NCBI GenBank assembly: GCA_019155185.1
Contig: CM032808.1
Coordinates: 16,172,379 to 16,236,378 of the forward strand
DNA from: Beaufortia kweichowensis
Lineage: Eukaryota > Chordata > Actinopteri > Cypriniformes > Gastromyzontidae
Reading direction: 5' to 3'
Length of the DNA: 64,000 nt
Shown here: piece after piece, positions 1 through 30,829 of the stretch
Layout: each line of letters begins with the position of its first letter
Numbering within the stretch: position 1 is the first letter of the stretch
Translations under genes and position numbers: made by a program
The notes under the pieces: model-generated
What the model was told of the DNA's origin: nothing
The model's database searches: none
Seen by the model: the letters and a program-made list of their open reading frames with translations, nothing else

Positions 1-1480
1 AAGCACGTAAACGTGTTCGGTGGCTCTTTTATTGAGTACTGATTAAGCTCTTCATAAAACACATTTCAGCCTGGAGAAGAAAGCCCACGGGCAACAATGT
101 TTAATTCTATCTGACTCATCAAGGACATGAATGAGGCACTCGACTGCAGTTTCTCTCCAGCGCTCGATGGATTTCTCAGCCCAATGATGAGCATTAATAG
201 GTTCGTTTCAAAGGAAGAGGAAGGTCTTTTATTTTCTTATTCTCCTACTTCAATAGCCATCGACTGTAATTACAGAGTCGAAGCTGAAACATCAAGAAAT
301 AAATGACTTTCACAATTTCACTACAAATGTGCCATTGCTCTGCCAGCGACAGGAGTTATTTCACTCAAAAACGATCAATTTTTCAACTTATCAATATACT
401 TATCATTCTGTGTAAGTCTTTTAAGTTATGAAGCAAAAACAACACGCACGGCACAGCCAGTGAAACCACATTACCAGTTAAAAGTTCAGAAACACCTAAA
501 ACATCATCATAAACTAAAAAATAAATTAACACTATAAACAAAAGTAGTCACACTTTGTCTAGAATTAGTAAAATCATACACTTGCCATTTTATCATCCAG
601 TCAACCTTTAAACAACACTGAAGAAATTTCTGTCTGCTGAACTCTTACTGGCTGCTTTTATTAAAGCAGTTAAAATATTTCTAATGAAAGAAATCAATAG
701 GTTGGCATGATCAATTTTAAATATTGAAATATACACCTTCAGATGAAAAGATTTAGAAGAAACATTTGTGTCAATTGTGTCTAAAAGGCGAGTCGAGTCC
801 AGTTGTTCTCCAAAAAGAAGATTTTAATCGTGCTTTCATGTATGTCATCTAACAGAGATTCTCATCCACTCACTTCTGTATGCACACACAAAATAAACAC
901 TTCACATAAACACCTTGACAGAATGTCACAACCAAACAATCACAACAACACAATCACAAGATGTCAAAGGCGAGTTTCAACACAACAGCAGATCAACAGG
1001 TTGATGTCACCTGGGACTCGATGCATCTTATGAGTGTCAGTGTGACTAAAAGTGCAACAGCCTCTTCAATTACATTTACAATTACATTTATGTATTTAGC
1101 TGACGCTTTTATCCAAAGCGACTTACAAACATTAGGAGACAATGAAGCGACACATCAAAGGCAGCAACAGTAGCACTAAGAAGTGCTTTCTTAAGGTTAC
1201 AATGTTTCACAGTGTTAGAGAAGTAATTTACACTTACAAAAGCTTGACACGAACTGAAAATAAAATACCCAAATCTCCTTAACAGATACGCACAGGCTAC
1301 TTATTGTATTGATATTTGAAATTTCGTTGGTATCGAGAAAACACAAAACTTTCCAAACAACAGTATTAACAGTCTATCAACACACACTGATCCACCTGAT
1401 CGAACCCGTCCATCTGGTCTCGTGCATGTCTCGATGCTTCTGCATCTATCGGACTGCCACATAACAAACGAAGTGAATGT
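1..1480. other. AT-rich non-coding stretch, no gene seen
   Basis: No open frame here has coding character or sensible splice signals. It may be intron or flank of the leftward gene whose probable first exon ends at 1548. The only recognisable element is a SINE tail fragment near 1075-1140. Confidence 0.5.
1075..1140 (-). repeat. 5'-truncated tRNA-derived SINE tail fragment
   Basis: The stretch contains GCTGACGCTTTTATCCAAAG followed by a CGACTTACA run. It is the reverse complement of the conserved fish SINE tail (AAGCGTCTGCCAAATGCAT type). Related tails occur near 2818, 35150 and 49380. No A/B box head is attached, so it is a tail-only fragment. Confidence 0.65.
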
Positions 1481-1490
1481 CAAGCAGCTC

Positions 1491-1496
<6 letters not shown>

Positions 1497-1532
<36 letters not shown>
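1497..1532. repeat. (GT)n microsatellite
   Basis: About 18 uninterrupted GT units. On the minus strand it lies as (CA)n roughly 15 nt downstream of the probable donor at 1547. Confidence 0.95.
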
Positions 1533-1534
<2 letters not shown>

Positions 1535-1547
1535 AACGCAGACTTAC

Positions 1548-1735
1548 CCGGTCAAAGGTCTGCGGTCACTGCGGTCACTGCGCTCATCCCGTCCGCGTAT
1601 CCAAATCTTTCGCACATCACAGAAAGAAGTTCGCGGTGATATCGCGCGAGCGCATCCCGCGCCGCCATCTTCATCCCGAGCAGCTGACAGGCGCGCGCTC
1701 GGAGCTTGTGAACGCGCGCGGAGGGTTCTTTAATA
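1548..1735 (-). promoter_or_regulatory. Probable CpG-rich promoter and first exon of a leftward gene
   Basis: This is the only strongly CpG-rich stretch in the left 5 kb. On the minus strand it holds AAGATGGCGG (1662-1671), the YY1 site typical of 5' ends of housekeeping genes. A near-consensus donor CGG|GTAAGT ends the exon at 1548. The ATG inside the YY1 site (1668) opens a 38-codon frame that stops at 1552 just before the donor, so it is either a uORF or the exon is non-coding. The rest of the gene would lie left of the window and cannot be identified. The 5' limit is a guess. Confidence 0.5.
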
Positions 1736-1749
1736 AACAGCCTCATTCA

Positions 1750-4700
1750 AGCGTTAAAACATGTGTACTGCATGACACTAATAAAGTGTTTAACTATGGT
1801 ATTCGTAGTAATACTACAAGTTTACCAGAACCCTTGTAACCATGTATTTGTAGTAAATGTTTGATAATACAAATGGTGTTCAAATAGAATCTGTCAAGAA
1901 ATAATAAAACCATGTTAATTTGTGTTTGGATACTTTTTATTGTTTCCAAACATTAAGAAAAAATTAGTTACATATATACTGTACCAGTAACCAAACAGCA
2001 ACAAAAGAACACCCACCCCATCCCGACAGAGCCATAAGACCCCCAAAAAAGCAATTTTGTAAAATACATTAAGAAAATGACAGTTCAACACAATGGGAAA
2101 AATATATTAAAATAAGTCATAACAAATAATTCACACTGTCATTAAACATTTGTGTATGATCACATTATTAGGTGTTACTCAAGAGTCCATTCTGATCTAA
2201 AAACCGAAGGAAAGAGTCCCAAATCTTGTAAAATATGTGCATTTTTTGTTTGATTGAGTAAGTTAGTCTTTCCATTGCTATACAAGAAGCCAATTCATTA
2301 ATCCAAAGTGACACAGATGGACCATGAATACTTTTCCAGTGAATGGCAATCAGGCGTTTTGCATGCAATAGACACAGGTTTAAAACCATGGTAATTTGGC
2401 AAAAAGAGTAGGTTGGTTTGAAATCTATTATTATTTAAAAAAAGATTAAATAGTAATAGTAATAACAACAAGAAGAAGAATTGTGCAGTCATAATGTCAT
2501 ATTTTGGTTCTGTGTTTAATAATTATGTAGTTCAAATACTATAATGTGCCTGGAATAATGTTTAGGGTAAACGTGTGTTAATATGTGTTAAAGTTTTCCC
2601 TCCTGCAAGATCAGTGAAAATGTGATGTTTGCACAATTAATCATTTAATAAATTAATTTATAATAAGAAAACTCAAATCAAGTTCACTGGTTGGATATAT
2701 GCATTGCAATAAAAAACATACGACAGATTGGAAAAAATTACCCTGGTAACTACAGGTTCTGCAAAAACTGCCACTATAATAATATATTAATAATATTTAT
2801 TATTATTATAATATTATATTTATGCATTTGGGAGATGCTTTTATCCAAAGCAACTTAGACTGCATTATACAATACATTTTTAATGAATGGAACCCATGAC
2901 CTTGGCATTGCTAGCGCCATGCTTTGACCAACTGAGCCAGAGGAAATATAATTAATATTACTATATAATACCACATAGTAAAAGCGAGTGATTTGGTATT
3001 AGTCAGCAAGTAGTACTACAGGAGCAATAGTAAGCAGTTAAAGTATTTTGGCAGAAACTGTGGTTACATAGTTCATTTTTATAAGGGAAATTTTGAATCA
3101 CTGTGTCTGGGTTACATTAAACAGACGACTAGTGGTTTGTTTGTGGTAAATATTCCACTGTTTCATTTTCATGCTTTAATTGACTTATTTTTATGTTAAT
3201 TGGCACACTGTCTTGACAACATAAAAAGAACAAATGGAGTCATGTGGACACTTTTATGCAGTGGCAAAACTTGCCTTTGTGTACAATAAGATTTGTAAAA
3301 ACAATAAAATGCCACAAGAAGAGGTCACTTTATTTTGGCACTTGTCACACATGAAAATATTCAAAGCATTTTTACAGAAAACCAAAGACTTGGTAATGAC
3401 TGAGAACATCGTAAACACACAAATAGATGCTTGCATGACATGCAACAGACATCCACCTCTTCACATCCTCTGACCGTGAAGAAGAGTCCCGAAAGCTCTG
3501 ATGCTGCGACTGGCCGCTTTATACAGTCTCATGGAAGGCCAGTTTACTTTACATATTAAAATGGCTTTTGAAGATCTGAGCAGGCAAAATCCATGACACA
3601 AAGAGAAGTTAGCCTTTAGAAAGGAGCGCAAAGACAGTCCCATTTCCATATAATGCATCTCCAACTGTACATGCTAGACCTACTAAAGTAAAAAACATAC
3701 ACACTATAAGCTCTTCCTGTTTCTCCCAAATCCATTAGGGAACGTATAGGTCTGCTTTATTGTTTAATAGCAATAACAGAAATATGAAGGCATGGCTCCA
3801 CCTACAGTACGAATACATAAATAATATATGCCTGTTAACTAATTCAGCAGGCAATATTGGATTATTCAAATAATTCATATGACAATATGCATTAATAATA
3901 AAGCAGGCAGAATATATGTTTTTAATGTTAAAAGCTGATCTTTAAAAAGTGAATTAACATTAATTGTGCCCGTGTTTCACAGAGTGCAGATATTTGTTAT
4001 AATAAATAGTTTACATGTTTAGGAAAATAAAAATGTGTATTAATGTCCAAACAAAAATAACAGCATAGAGGCACCTAAAACAAGAATGTCATCCTTACAT
4101 TAAAGATTTTAAATGCTATTTTTCCATTGGCTTTTGAAGTTAAATTTTGCACGATTGGAAACGAATACTCAGATTGACATCAAGTCCAAATTTTTGAAAA
4201 CTAAAAAATGACTGGAAAAAATAAACAACTTCATTCTCAGCCATGCTTTATCATTTTTGATGTCACTTCTTATTTACATCTGCCTAAAGAGCCCTTGTAC
4301 TTACATTTTTCTCCAAGTAAAACACAAGAATGTAGAATTCTTTGTAATAATGTTATGTTTGTAATTCTTACAAAGAATGTTTTCATACAGCACAAAACAG
4401 AATGAAACACAATATCGCCACCCACTGGATGAAAACACACAGAACAAAGAACAGTTAGAGATGCAACAAAATAACAAAATGTCCCAAACTTGTCTTTCTA
4501 TATTAGAAATGAGAAATTCCAAGAGACCCTTGACGACGCTTCTGTAAAACCCTCATTATCAATTGTTGTACCTCATTTACACAATCGTACAAATCACCAA
4601 TAAAATACACCATAAGAGAAAAGTCACGATGAAAACCATCATTATTCATTTCAATACTGCATGTACATAATGACACGTTGTATTAAAACACCATTACAAA

Positions 4701-5818
4701 CGGACTAAAAGAGAAGTCAAGCTATTCGCTGTTATGATTCTAAAATGCCCTAAACGTCTACTGAGATTAAACAAAACAACATTTATAGTTGTTTATTTTG
4801 GAGCACACCGTGAATGAATCTGAAGAGCTTGTCATGATATAAAAACAAGGCTTAAAAAAGATTGTAACAACGTAACACTAGGATACATTTCTAGAAGACT
4901 CATGGCTTTAAAGATCACTTCAACTGTCGGCTATCTAAAAGCCTACATGATTCATGGGAACTTGGTTTCTACTTTTCTAATCCACAACACTGAAATCGTT
5001 TCCTCAAAGATTGTTAAATAAATAAAGAACCCCGATAGGAATCCATTCAGTTTCCTTTTGTAGCAAACCCACATGAGAAGAAATAACCCTGCTACCGTTC
5101 TCTACCATGCAGAAGGCTTGGGCAGCTGCACTGAATGGCTTTTGAATACGATAAATACATCAACATGCACTGCAGCCTCCGGACACACCACCATTTAAAT
5201 GCACAATAGAATCGGCAAATTCTTTTAAAGGTACAGTTCACCCAAAAATAAGTATTTTGTCATCATTTGCTAACCTATTTGTCCACCTGCACTTCTCATA
5301 TTCTCTTCTCATGATTGGTCAAGCAACATGAAAGCGTCAGTGACAATTGGTCACTCCTGACATGATGCATCTAAAGGCGACAAAACCTGAATGGATGAGG
5401 ATACAGAAAGCTTAATATTGGTGAATAATGGATTACATTTTGATCTGTAAATCACAAAAAGCAATTATATGGCTTTTGAATATTGAAGTTTGGAATATAA
5501 AGCAACATGTCTGCTTTTGTGCTTTATGTAAATGATGACAAAACTTTAGATTTTTGGTGAACTCTTTCTCCACATCACACTGGTCATTCTGTAATATCCT
5601 AGATGAAAGAAACCCTTCACAGTCTCGATATGCGTCGCTCTAATCTCTAAATGCTCAAGACTACATAAAACCGTACGGATGAAGATGATTCGATTCAGGG
5701 CTATTGCAGAGGGCAGGGAGGTCAAAGCGTAGAGCAAAACGACGTCAAACACTTTTAGTTTCTCTTTCAAAGAGTCCTGTTGCTCAAAAGTGTCACGGGT
5801 GGTTGGTTAAAGACAGAT
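1750..5818. other. Intergenic or prss12 3' flank, no gene seen
   Basis: This AT-rich DNA lies between the leftward CpG first exon and the prss12 stop codon. No coding exon is supported. It contains the SINE at 2818-2945 and, at about 5225-5290, half of a palindromic fish repeat (TTCACCCAAAAATAA start). The proximal part must hold the prss12 3' UTR, but I could not settle on its poly(A) signal. Confidence 0.5.
2818..2945 (-). mobile_element. tRNA-derived SINE, head and tail both present
   Basis: Read on the minus strand it begins with a tRNA-like A box (TGGCTCAGTTGG) and a B box (GGTTCCATTC within ATGGGTTCCATTC). After a short unrelated body comes the conserved fish SINE tail (GGATAAAAGCATCTCCCAAA then TGCATAAATA). 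A tRNA-like head, body and tail in that order is the layout of cyprinid SINEs. It is diverged from the intact form and therefore probably old and inactive. Confidence 0.75.
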
Positions 5819-23731
<17,913 letters not shown>

Positions 23732-24020
23732 CCCTATCTCCGGCTCTGGGTCAGTGTCATCGTCCGGTGTTAAAACCCACTTTTGTCATGCAGGACACCG
23801 GACCGGGTTGGGAACAAGCGCGCACGATGATGTGAAAGCGGCTTAAACGCGTCGGTTTGCGGGACGAGTGATGTACTGCTCCTTCGTGACCTGCCGTGGG
23901 TTGATGTGTGATGTCTGATCGGTGTTGTGGTGTAATGATGAGATGCGCACACACCCCTAGAAGAGACCCACGCGCGTCTCCACGCGCTCGCGCACTCATG
24001 AACCCGCAGCCAATAAACTG
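23732..24020 (-). promoter_or_regulatory. prss12 promoter and 5' UTR region
   Basis: A CpG-rich block directly upstream of the prss12 ATG, ending at about 24020 where the DNA becomes AT-rich. An inverted CCAAT box lies at 24010-24014. No TATA box at an expected distance was seen, which fits a CpG-type promoter. The start site cannot be placed. Confidence 0.45.
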
Positions 24021-24059
24021 GGCGTCACTGCTACCTTGAAGTGCAGAACTGATCATATA

Positions 24060-27000
24060 AAAACATTATAATTATGATAAAATAATAATATTAATCTATT
24101 TTACGAAAAAAATCTTAAATATATGCCTATACGAACAATAAATACATTAATCATAATATAGTGTGTACAGTGTACATAGAATATTATGAGCTTAATAAAC
24201 CACAAAGCAGTTAAACATGTAGACTTTGACTACTTTTATCTTTAAATAAACTTGCAAATAATGCAATAGAAATGAAGTGGTTGTGCATTACCTTTGTGCT
24301 TGTGCAACATGCCAGAAATTCACTGTAAAATATACTGAGACAAAAAACATGCTCAAGTTTGGGGCATTATGGGAAGACAGCTTAAAACATGAATTAAAGC
24401 CTAAAACAGAAAACACCTTCTTGTACATAACACACTTTTTAAAAAAAAAAGAACTAGTAAAATAAAAATTCATCAAATGTTAAAAGTCAAACAGAGTATT
24501 CTGGGATTATTTACAGTTAATCACGTATTAACTTTAGCATTTTTATTTTTATTATTAAGTTGCAAAAACAACACAGCTATGTGATACAGGAACACATTAT
24601 CATCCAACACTCACATCACACACATAATTCTGAAGTAATAAAAAGAAAGCAGTACAGACAACAGAAGAACTAATGAAATGAAGTACATTTACACAAATAT
24701 TGAGACATTTTGTATTCATCTCAAGGATCCTGCTGTGTGAAAAGATTGTATTATTAGCATTGATGATCTTGACTGCTGCATTTCATTGTGGATTATGTAA
24801 GATTGGATGTACAGATGTTTTAAAGATTAATTTAACACAGACTTCTGACTCTTTAATGCTGTTCGAGTCTGGAGCTCGATTTCTCAAGACGGCATCTTTA
24901 TAACTGCAGGTTTTCTTCATCATATGTATAGTTTTAGTTTTAGTGCTAAAACCGCCCTAAGATAATCGTTAAAAGCGCTATTTAAATAAAGTTGAACTGA
25001 ATTAAACATTTTAATTAATAACCTCCAGTCAAATTACTTAATAAGATTTTTACGAGTATTTAATAGACAAAATAATGAGGTTTTTGTATTGTCTGGTTGC
25101 CCTTTAAATTATAGGAGTGAATATTTGTTTTAAATGCAACATCAGAGAGGTAAATGAAGCGTGTTTCATCCTGAAACACCTGAAGGGATTATAAGGAAAA
25201 CATTACATACGTCTAGAAGAGTTTCTGTGTGGGAGTTAGGGTTAGACAAGAAGAAAAGATGAACACATCTAGTGTGCACACTAGTGCAAACAAATCTACC
25301 AGCATAAAACCATAAATCCATTTTGCAGTCTTCTGCAAAGACATTGCCAAAAAAAGTAAGTAATTAAAAATACAGTATTTATGCATTTCACGTGACACAT
25401 AAAATCAAATGGAAATACATTCTGTGGAAACAGCATTCAAATATCAAAAGTTCTGAACATTCACGAAAGGCACTTCACCGAATCTGTCTTTCACTCTATA
25501 ATGTTAATGGGATAACATTAGTAAGTTCAATTAGTTTGAATAAAACCAAAGTGAGCAGAGCAGAACAGGTTTATTTGGTGCACGTCTGCTCATAATAATA
25601 AAGCTACAGCTGGGGATGAGCCCAGTATGAGTGACCTTCTGTTGATGCCATGGAAAGTCACCCACAGAGACATCTCACCCACACAAGCATGCATACATTA
25701 GCCTCTCCATTCTCTCATACTCCCACTACATTCATGACCCGATCACTGGCACTGATGTGTTTTACAGTCACGTTATGCCTCTGTGCCGCTTCCTGATGAA
25801 CTGCGCTCGTAATGAGAGAAACAAGAATTTTACTAGTACGCTGCTTTGATGGATGCAGTGTTGTCATGGCAACACAATGGTTAAATTGCCAGCAGTACCA
25901 CCAACTCTCACAGCACATTTAAGGATTTTTAAGAGACAATTGTTTTTGTGCTCTTTGTAAAATTAGGTCATTAAATGGGGGTGGAGGTGGGGCAATAACC
26001 CGAAAGCAGTAGTGTCTAGAAATGAAAGTAAAAAGCCTGATTTTAAACATGTGTTTTATATCAGCAGTAAGTCATAGTCTTTGGTTTTTACGCAGACTCA
26101 CACAAAGATATTCTCACACAAAGCTGCACACACAGAGATTTGAAGGCGCTGTCTATCATAACTGTCTTTACCTACGGGCATCAGTTCCCGGTTCCATTAA
26201 CCCCCTCTGCTGCAGCCAATCTCCACCCAAGACAGTTGGTATGGAAACAGATAAGAAAGAAGAAAGCATCATCTCCTCTATCCTCACCCTGTGCAGTTAA
26301 CAGATACTAAATGGTATAGCAGTCATTAAAGATGATGAGAACAAACCGTATGAGGCTGAGATATTATATTAACAATATGCCTTTACGAGTCTTAACACAT
26401 TTGTGCATGTCAATCGTCTAGCATTCTGTTTTGGAGCTAGTCTGTTGTGTTTGGTGTCTATTACATTTACCATGTTAACTGTCACACACAACAGGCCATC
26501 ATAGAACAGTATGCCAACCTTGCACCTGATGTAAATTATGAATTGCATCACCAATTTCCAACTGTTAATGCTTTAGACTTCCTCTTAAATATTTAGAGAT
26601 GAATACAAAATCTCTGAGACCTTCTTCCTCTGTCTGTATCTCTGCCTGGAGCTTGGCATCGGGACAACAGCAGAGCGTTTAGCATCGGCTGCCACGGGCA
26701 TTCTTGATGCTGGTGTTAGATAGCGTTTGAAGTGGAGCATGCTGTCGAAGATGCACAGCCTCATTAAGACAACATTATTAATATACCAGGCATCAATTCT
26801 GTTCTGCAATAAAGAAGTTAATAAACAGGAACAAAACTGATTTGCTTTACCTCTAAGGCCAGGTAATTGCCTCTACAAATATAATTATCCTTTATAGAAA
26901 AAAGAGGAAGGAATATTGTGCTGTGCTTTTTACTTGCAGTTATTTTTGCAGCACACTAACAACCTATTCATTGTATTAATTTACCATGTAGACTTTTGTC

Positions 27001-27800
27001 TGATGATCAAACAAGGATTTTTTTTCAAAATTGCAAACACTTTTAATTTTATGCATGTTAAGCAAGCAAGACAATCTGGCTCAGGCGATTTAAAAAGCCA
27101 AAAGTAATGAATTCTGGCAAAATGTTTCTGTCAATCTGATCTGACAGGTCTGATTTAAAGGTTGCTGAAGAAGGAAATATTTTTGCTTTTCCAGCACAAT
27201 TTACATTTGATTCTCCACTTCCCCGCCTCACGGTCCCCTCGAGCATCCTGTGCTGACACTTCATTTCTAACCAATAGTTAATGGGCAGAAATATAAATTT
27301 TATGTGTCAGGAGGCCAGAACAAAGGATGGCAGCCTCCTCCCTCAATAGAAACATCCATAAACAACAGCTTCTGTTAATAACTCCCTGTTTTTTAACTAT
27401 CCCTTCCACTGGTAAGATTATATAGATAATGCTTTTGGATTTAATAATCAGCACTTAAGACTAATTGTGAAAGCGCAAACAATCATTACAGCTTTGGGAT
27501 AGACAGCAGCACTGTGATAATAATGGGATCATTAAACCTAATGACTTTTGAATGGTAATACTGCCACCTAGTGACGAAAAGCGGAAAATACACGAAAAAA
27601 ACAATTTTGTCCAAAAGACAATGTGAAAAAACTGCATATAATTTTTAAATGCATAACACAACCTGATATTTAAACATGAACTTTAATCATATGTAACAAA
27701 ATGGGATAAATAAAGCAAACTATGAATCCGCGTGTTGATTTCATAATATTAGGTCACTTTAAATAAAACAAATAAAAAACTGCATGACTAACTTAATAAC
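24060..27800. other. Intergenic region, no gene seen
   Basis: AT-rich DNA between the divergent prss12 and AP-2-like genes. Frames up to about 90 codons lack coding character and splice context. No RNA gene is recognisable. Confidence 0.5.
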
Positions 27801-27829
27801 ACTATATTAATCGTATAATTTTATTTAAT

Positions 27830-28122
27830 TTGCAGATTTCACCTTTGTTCATGTATTACCGTTTTAATCCCCGGATATACCGCCTGTTAACGATGACGTG
27901 TATGATTGACACATGCCTTGTCCAATTAAAACAGTCATGGGACGTGATTGACAGCAACATCGACCAATGTGCTTACGAGCTCAAGCGACTATGGCGTCTG
28001 TGCCTCGTCTGCTGATTTGCAACCCGCCGAAACTGGATCGGTGAAGAAGGAGACCGTCGGTCGTTTCGCCATGGACTGTTCCAGGATCAGTGAGCTTTAA
28101 AAACGACTCTAACTATAGAGCG
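27830..28122 (+). other. Probable non-coding first exon of the AP-2-like gene
   Basis: A GC-richer block ending in a good donor, GAGCG|GTAAGTAAG, at 28122. The matching acceptor TTTCTTAG ends at 28872, 53 nt before the coding ATG. The exon has two short upstream frames: 27991-28044 (17 codons) and 28071-28100 (9 codons, in a strong GCCATGG context). The 5' end is not visible. Confidence 0.5.
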
Positions 28123-28510
28123 GTAAGTAAGAATACTGTCAGCAACTTGTGTCTGAATCGAGCTTAGCGCTCGTCCGAATGAAACGGATGTTGGGACGCT
28201 TATAAGCACATGAAACGGTGGAATATGACGTTTCAAACATGATGGTGGCTTTGGCCTTCCCCACCAAACATCAAAACAACTAGATGATGTTTCTTCTCAA
28301 AGTCAACACTGACTTACTTACTCGACTGTATGTGTTAATGGATTCACTTTACATACAATAAACGCAATATTATAATCACAAATCAGTATTATTATGCATT
28401 ATATGCTGTAACAGTTAAATGTCTGTACTTGGTTTTAATGTTCAGAGCCTGAAGCAACATACCGTCGCGCGTTCACACGCACGCGCCCCGCCGTGACGCT
28501 CTCCACAACG

Positions 28511-28518
28511 TGACGTCA
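28511..28518. promoter_or_regulatory. Palindromic CRE (TGACGTCA)
   Basis: A full CREB/ATF site inside a small CpG-rich patch (28470-28530) in the first intron of the AP-2-like gene. It could serve an alternative promoter for exon 2. An 8-mer can occur by chance, but the CpG context raises its weight. Confidence 0.4.
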
Positions 28519-28925
28519 CGAGCTGTCACACTATAATATTTATACTATATATTTATAATTTTTACAATATGAAAATAACATGATAATAAATGTTGAAAGT
28601 GAACCTGCCACATTTCTTTATTTACACAAAAATGAAACTTAACTTAATTAATTAACTTAATTAACTTTAACATAAACGACGTAATTAAAGTAAAACTATT
28701 TTATGCCCAGTTTCATGTTAAAATCATTTCCTGTTGATTTCATGATAAATATCTTCAAGCTTCACTTGGAAATGTCACATTATATTAGTTCAATTGCTTG
28801 TGAATACTGTTTTATGTTGACTTTGTCTTATATGTGTTATACATTTATATGTTTTTGTTTAATGTTTCTTAGATAAAAAGTCACATAATAAAGCTGATCA
28901 TCATTGTACCTGTGAGAAGAAGATA

Positions 28926-30285
28926 ATGGATCCATCTACGGGTATGCACATGTCCGCTGTTCCTCAGAACAGCGATCTCGTCCGTGTCACTGTCAATAAC
29001 CCCATTATATCCATGTACCAGCCTCAACCGCAACCTCCAAACATCACACAGATCATCACACAACACATGGTACCTCAAGAAGTCTCCTGTCACGCCATAC
29101 ATCACGCTATTCCATCGCACATGCAAGCGCCGTCACACATCCAGACTCAGTCGCACATGCAATCAGTGACGCATCTACAACCTCAGCTGCCTCAAGGCCA
29201 TGTGGAAGCCCAAGACCACATCTCAACACAAACCCATGTAGCATCACAGGGTCCATCAGAAAGCCAGAGCGCACCATCCTCTCAAGGCGGTGCAGTGAAC
29301 TCGCTGCAGGTCCCTTTCGCAGAAGTGGCCTCCCTGCTGGACCCGAACATGAAAAGCTCAAAGGCTCGCAAGTACCAGATCCATTACGATGAGGTGAAAA
29401 GGAGGTTGGAACCACCTGAGAAGATGTCGCTTCGATCGCTGGCTGCTTACACGAGAGTCAGCCGAGGTCCAGCCAGTAAGAAGACGCTGCTGGAGTCCCT
29501 CAATGTCTTCGGTCTGTCGCCCAGCACCAACACGGCCGTGTCCAGTTCTTTTTCCAAGCTTACTGAAGGTAATCGATTAATGAAAAAGAAAACGTTAACA
29601 GAAATGAGATGGTGATTGTGTGAATCTGGCTTATTTTCAGGTGACACGGCGGCACTTTGTAAAGACATGAAGGACTTTGCGCTGCAGTATGTGGATTATG
29701 AAAACATGGCAAAACAATTGCTTCCTGAAACAAACCAGGTGCAGCACTGGTCAAAAATCATTGAAACAAGGTAAGACGCTGTAATGTTACTGTAATACTC
29801 CAATGCTTGTGTATTTACATCTAAACCAGAATTCAATCTGTTATTTTGGTTTCATCTTGGTCTTGTTAAACAGGAACTATCTGGAGGAGATGCGAAAGAT
29901 TTTTAATGATCCCATGAACAGCCGCTTGTTCTCCAACGTTACGCATGGTCTCGGTAACGGAATGATGGACGTGGCTCTCGATATCATCGATACCGTCATC
30001 GACCGCCAAATTCGAATCCTCTCAGGGAACACGGACCCCAAACCCGAACCTCCTGCGAGAAGGATCAGGAAACGCAACCGTAAGCCCAAAGCTGCCACAG
30101 AAGATGGCAAACCTAAAGACAAAGGTAAACGAGGCCGAAAGAAAGGAAAACAGATGCGTCTGGATACCGCTGTTCAAGAAGCTCCTCAGTCCACAGAGAT
30201 GGAGAGCAGCGTGTTAACGCTCGTCTCTGTGGGATACGAAACTATTTCGAGCGGACTCAATGCCACCAGTGCGGGTCTCGCTTAA
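28926..30285 (+). CDS. Divergent AP-2-like nuclear protein
   Basis: Three coding exons, 28926-29568, 29641-29770 and 29874-30285, join in phase to 394 aa. Residues 1-130 are Gln/His/Pro-rich with repeated SHMQ/SHIQ units. Residues from about 150 to 310 follow the order of the AP-2 (TFAP2) C-terminal domain: EVKRRLEPPEKMS (AP-2 GEVQRRLSPPECLN), KKTLLESLNVFGLSPS (SLREKLDKIGLNLPA), FSKLTEGDTAALCKDM (LTSLVEGEAVHLARDF) and LFSNVTHGLGNGMMDVAL (HFNLISHGFGSPAVCAAV). The C-terminus has a long Lys/Arg run (RRIRKRNRKPK, KGKRGRKKGK) that looks like a nuclear signal or DNA contact. In AP-2 this region gives helix-span-helix dimerisation and DNA binding. Identity is low, so target DNA and function are open. 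It is not one of the classical Tfap2a-e genes. The start is the first ATG of exon 2, 53 nt after the acceptor. Confidence 0.72.
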
Positions 30286-30793
30286 TGTCACATGCCTGAC
30301 GGGCACAGAGAGACACTGTGAATTCCGAGTGCAAAAAATTTTCAAAGAACATTTTAGTTTTGTAACGTTAGATTGAATACTTTTCCTTTTTCCTTCAGTT
30401 TGGGCAGTCATGAAGTAATGTGAGATCATTTTACTTAACGTGATGTTTTCATGTAAACCGTACCAATCATCTGTTGCTGAACTTTATTTTGTTGTTTGCA
30501 GTAAAGAACAAACATTCACAGACACTGTATGCTATTAAAGTAGCATGCAAACTACTATTTTTGAGCACTGTTTTTTTATGAATTATGACAGCAGTTTCTG
30601 TTTTTCCTCATTTTAGAATTGTGTTTTGATTCTCTTGTACTTCATTTTACAATCACACATCAGTTTAGTTTGAGTAATAACGTATCTTTTCCATTGGACA
30701 TGTTTTTAGTTTTCAGACTATTTATTTCCCTTCTGTGTCTGTTATGTGTATGTGAATGACTGTAGCCTGTACTCAGATCGGTCGTAAGCTTGT

Positions 30794-30799
30794 ATTAAA
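30794..30799 (+). terminator. Poly(A) signal ATTAAA of the AP-2-like gene
   Basis: ATTAAA lies about 510 nt after the stop, in a T-rich 3' UTR. Earlier imperfect signals exist. Confidence 0.4.
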
Positions 30800-30829
30800 G
30801 CATTACATTTTATAAGCTTTTTCTATATT

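Noticed and set aside
2818..2945. A functional tRNA gene on the minus strand
   Set aside because: A and B boxes exist but no cloverleaf closes, and the 3' side continues into a SINE tail.
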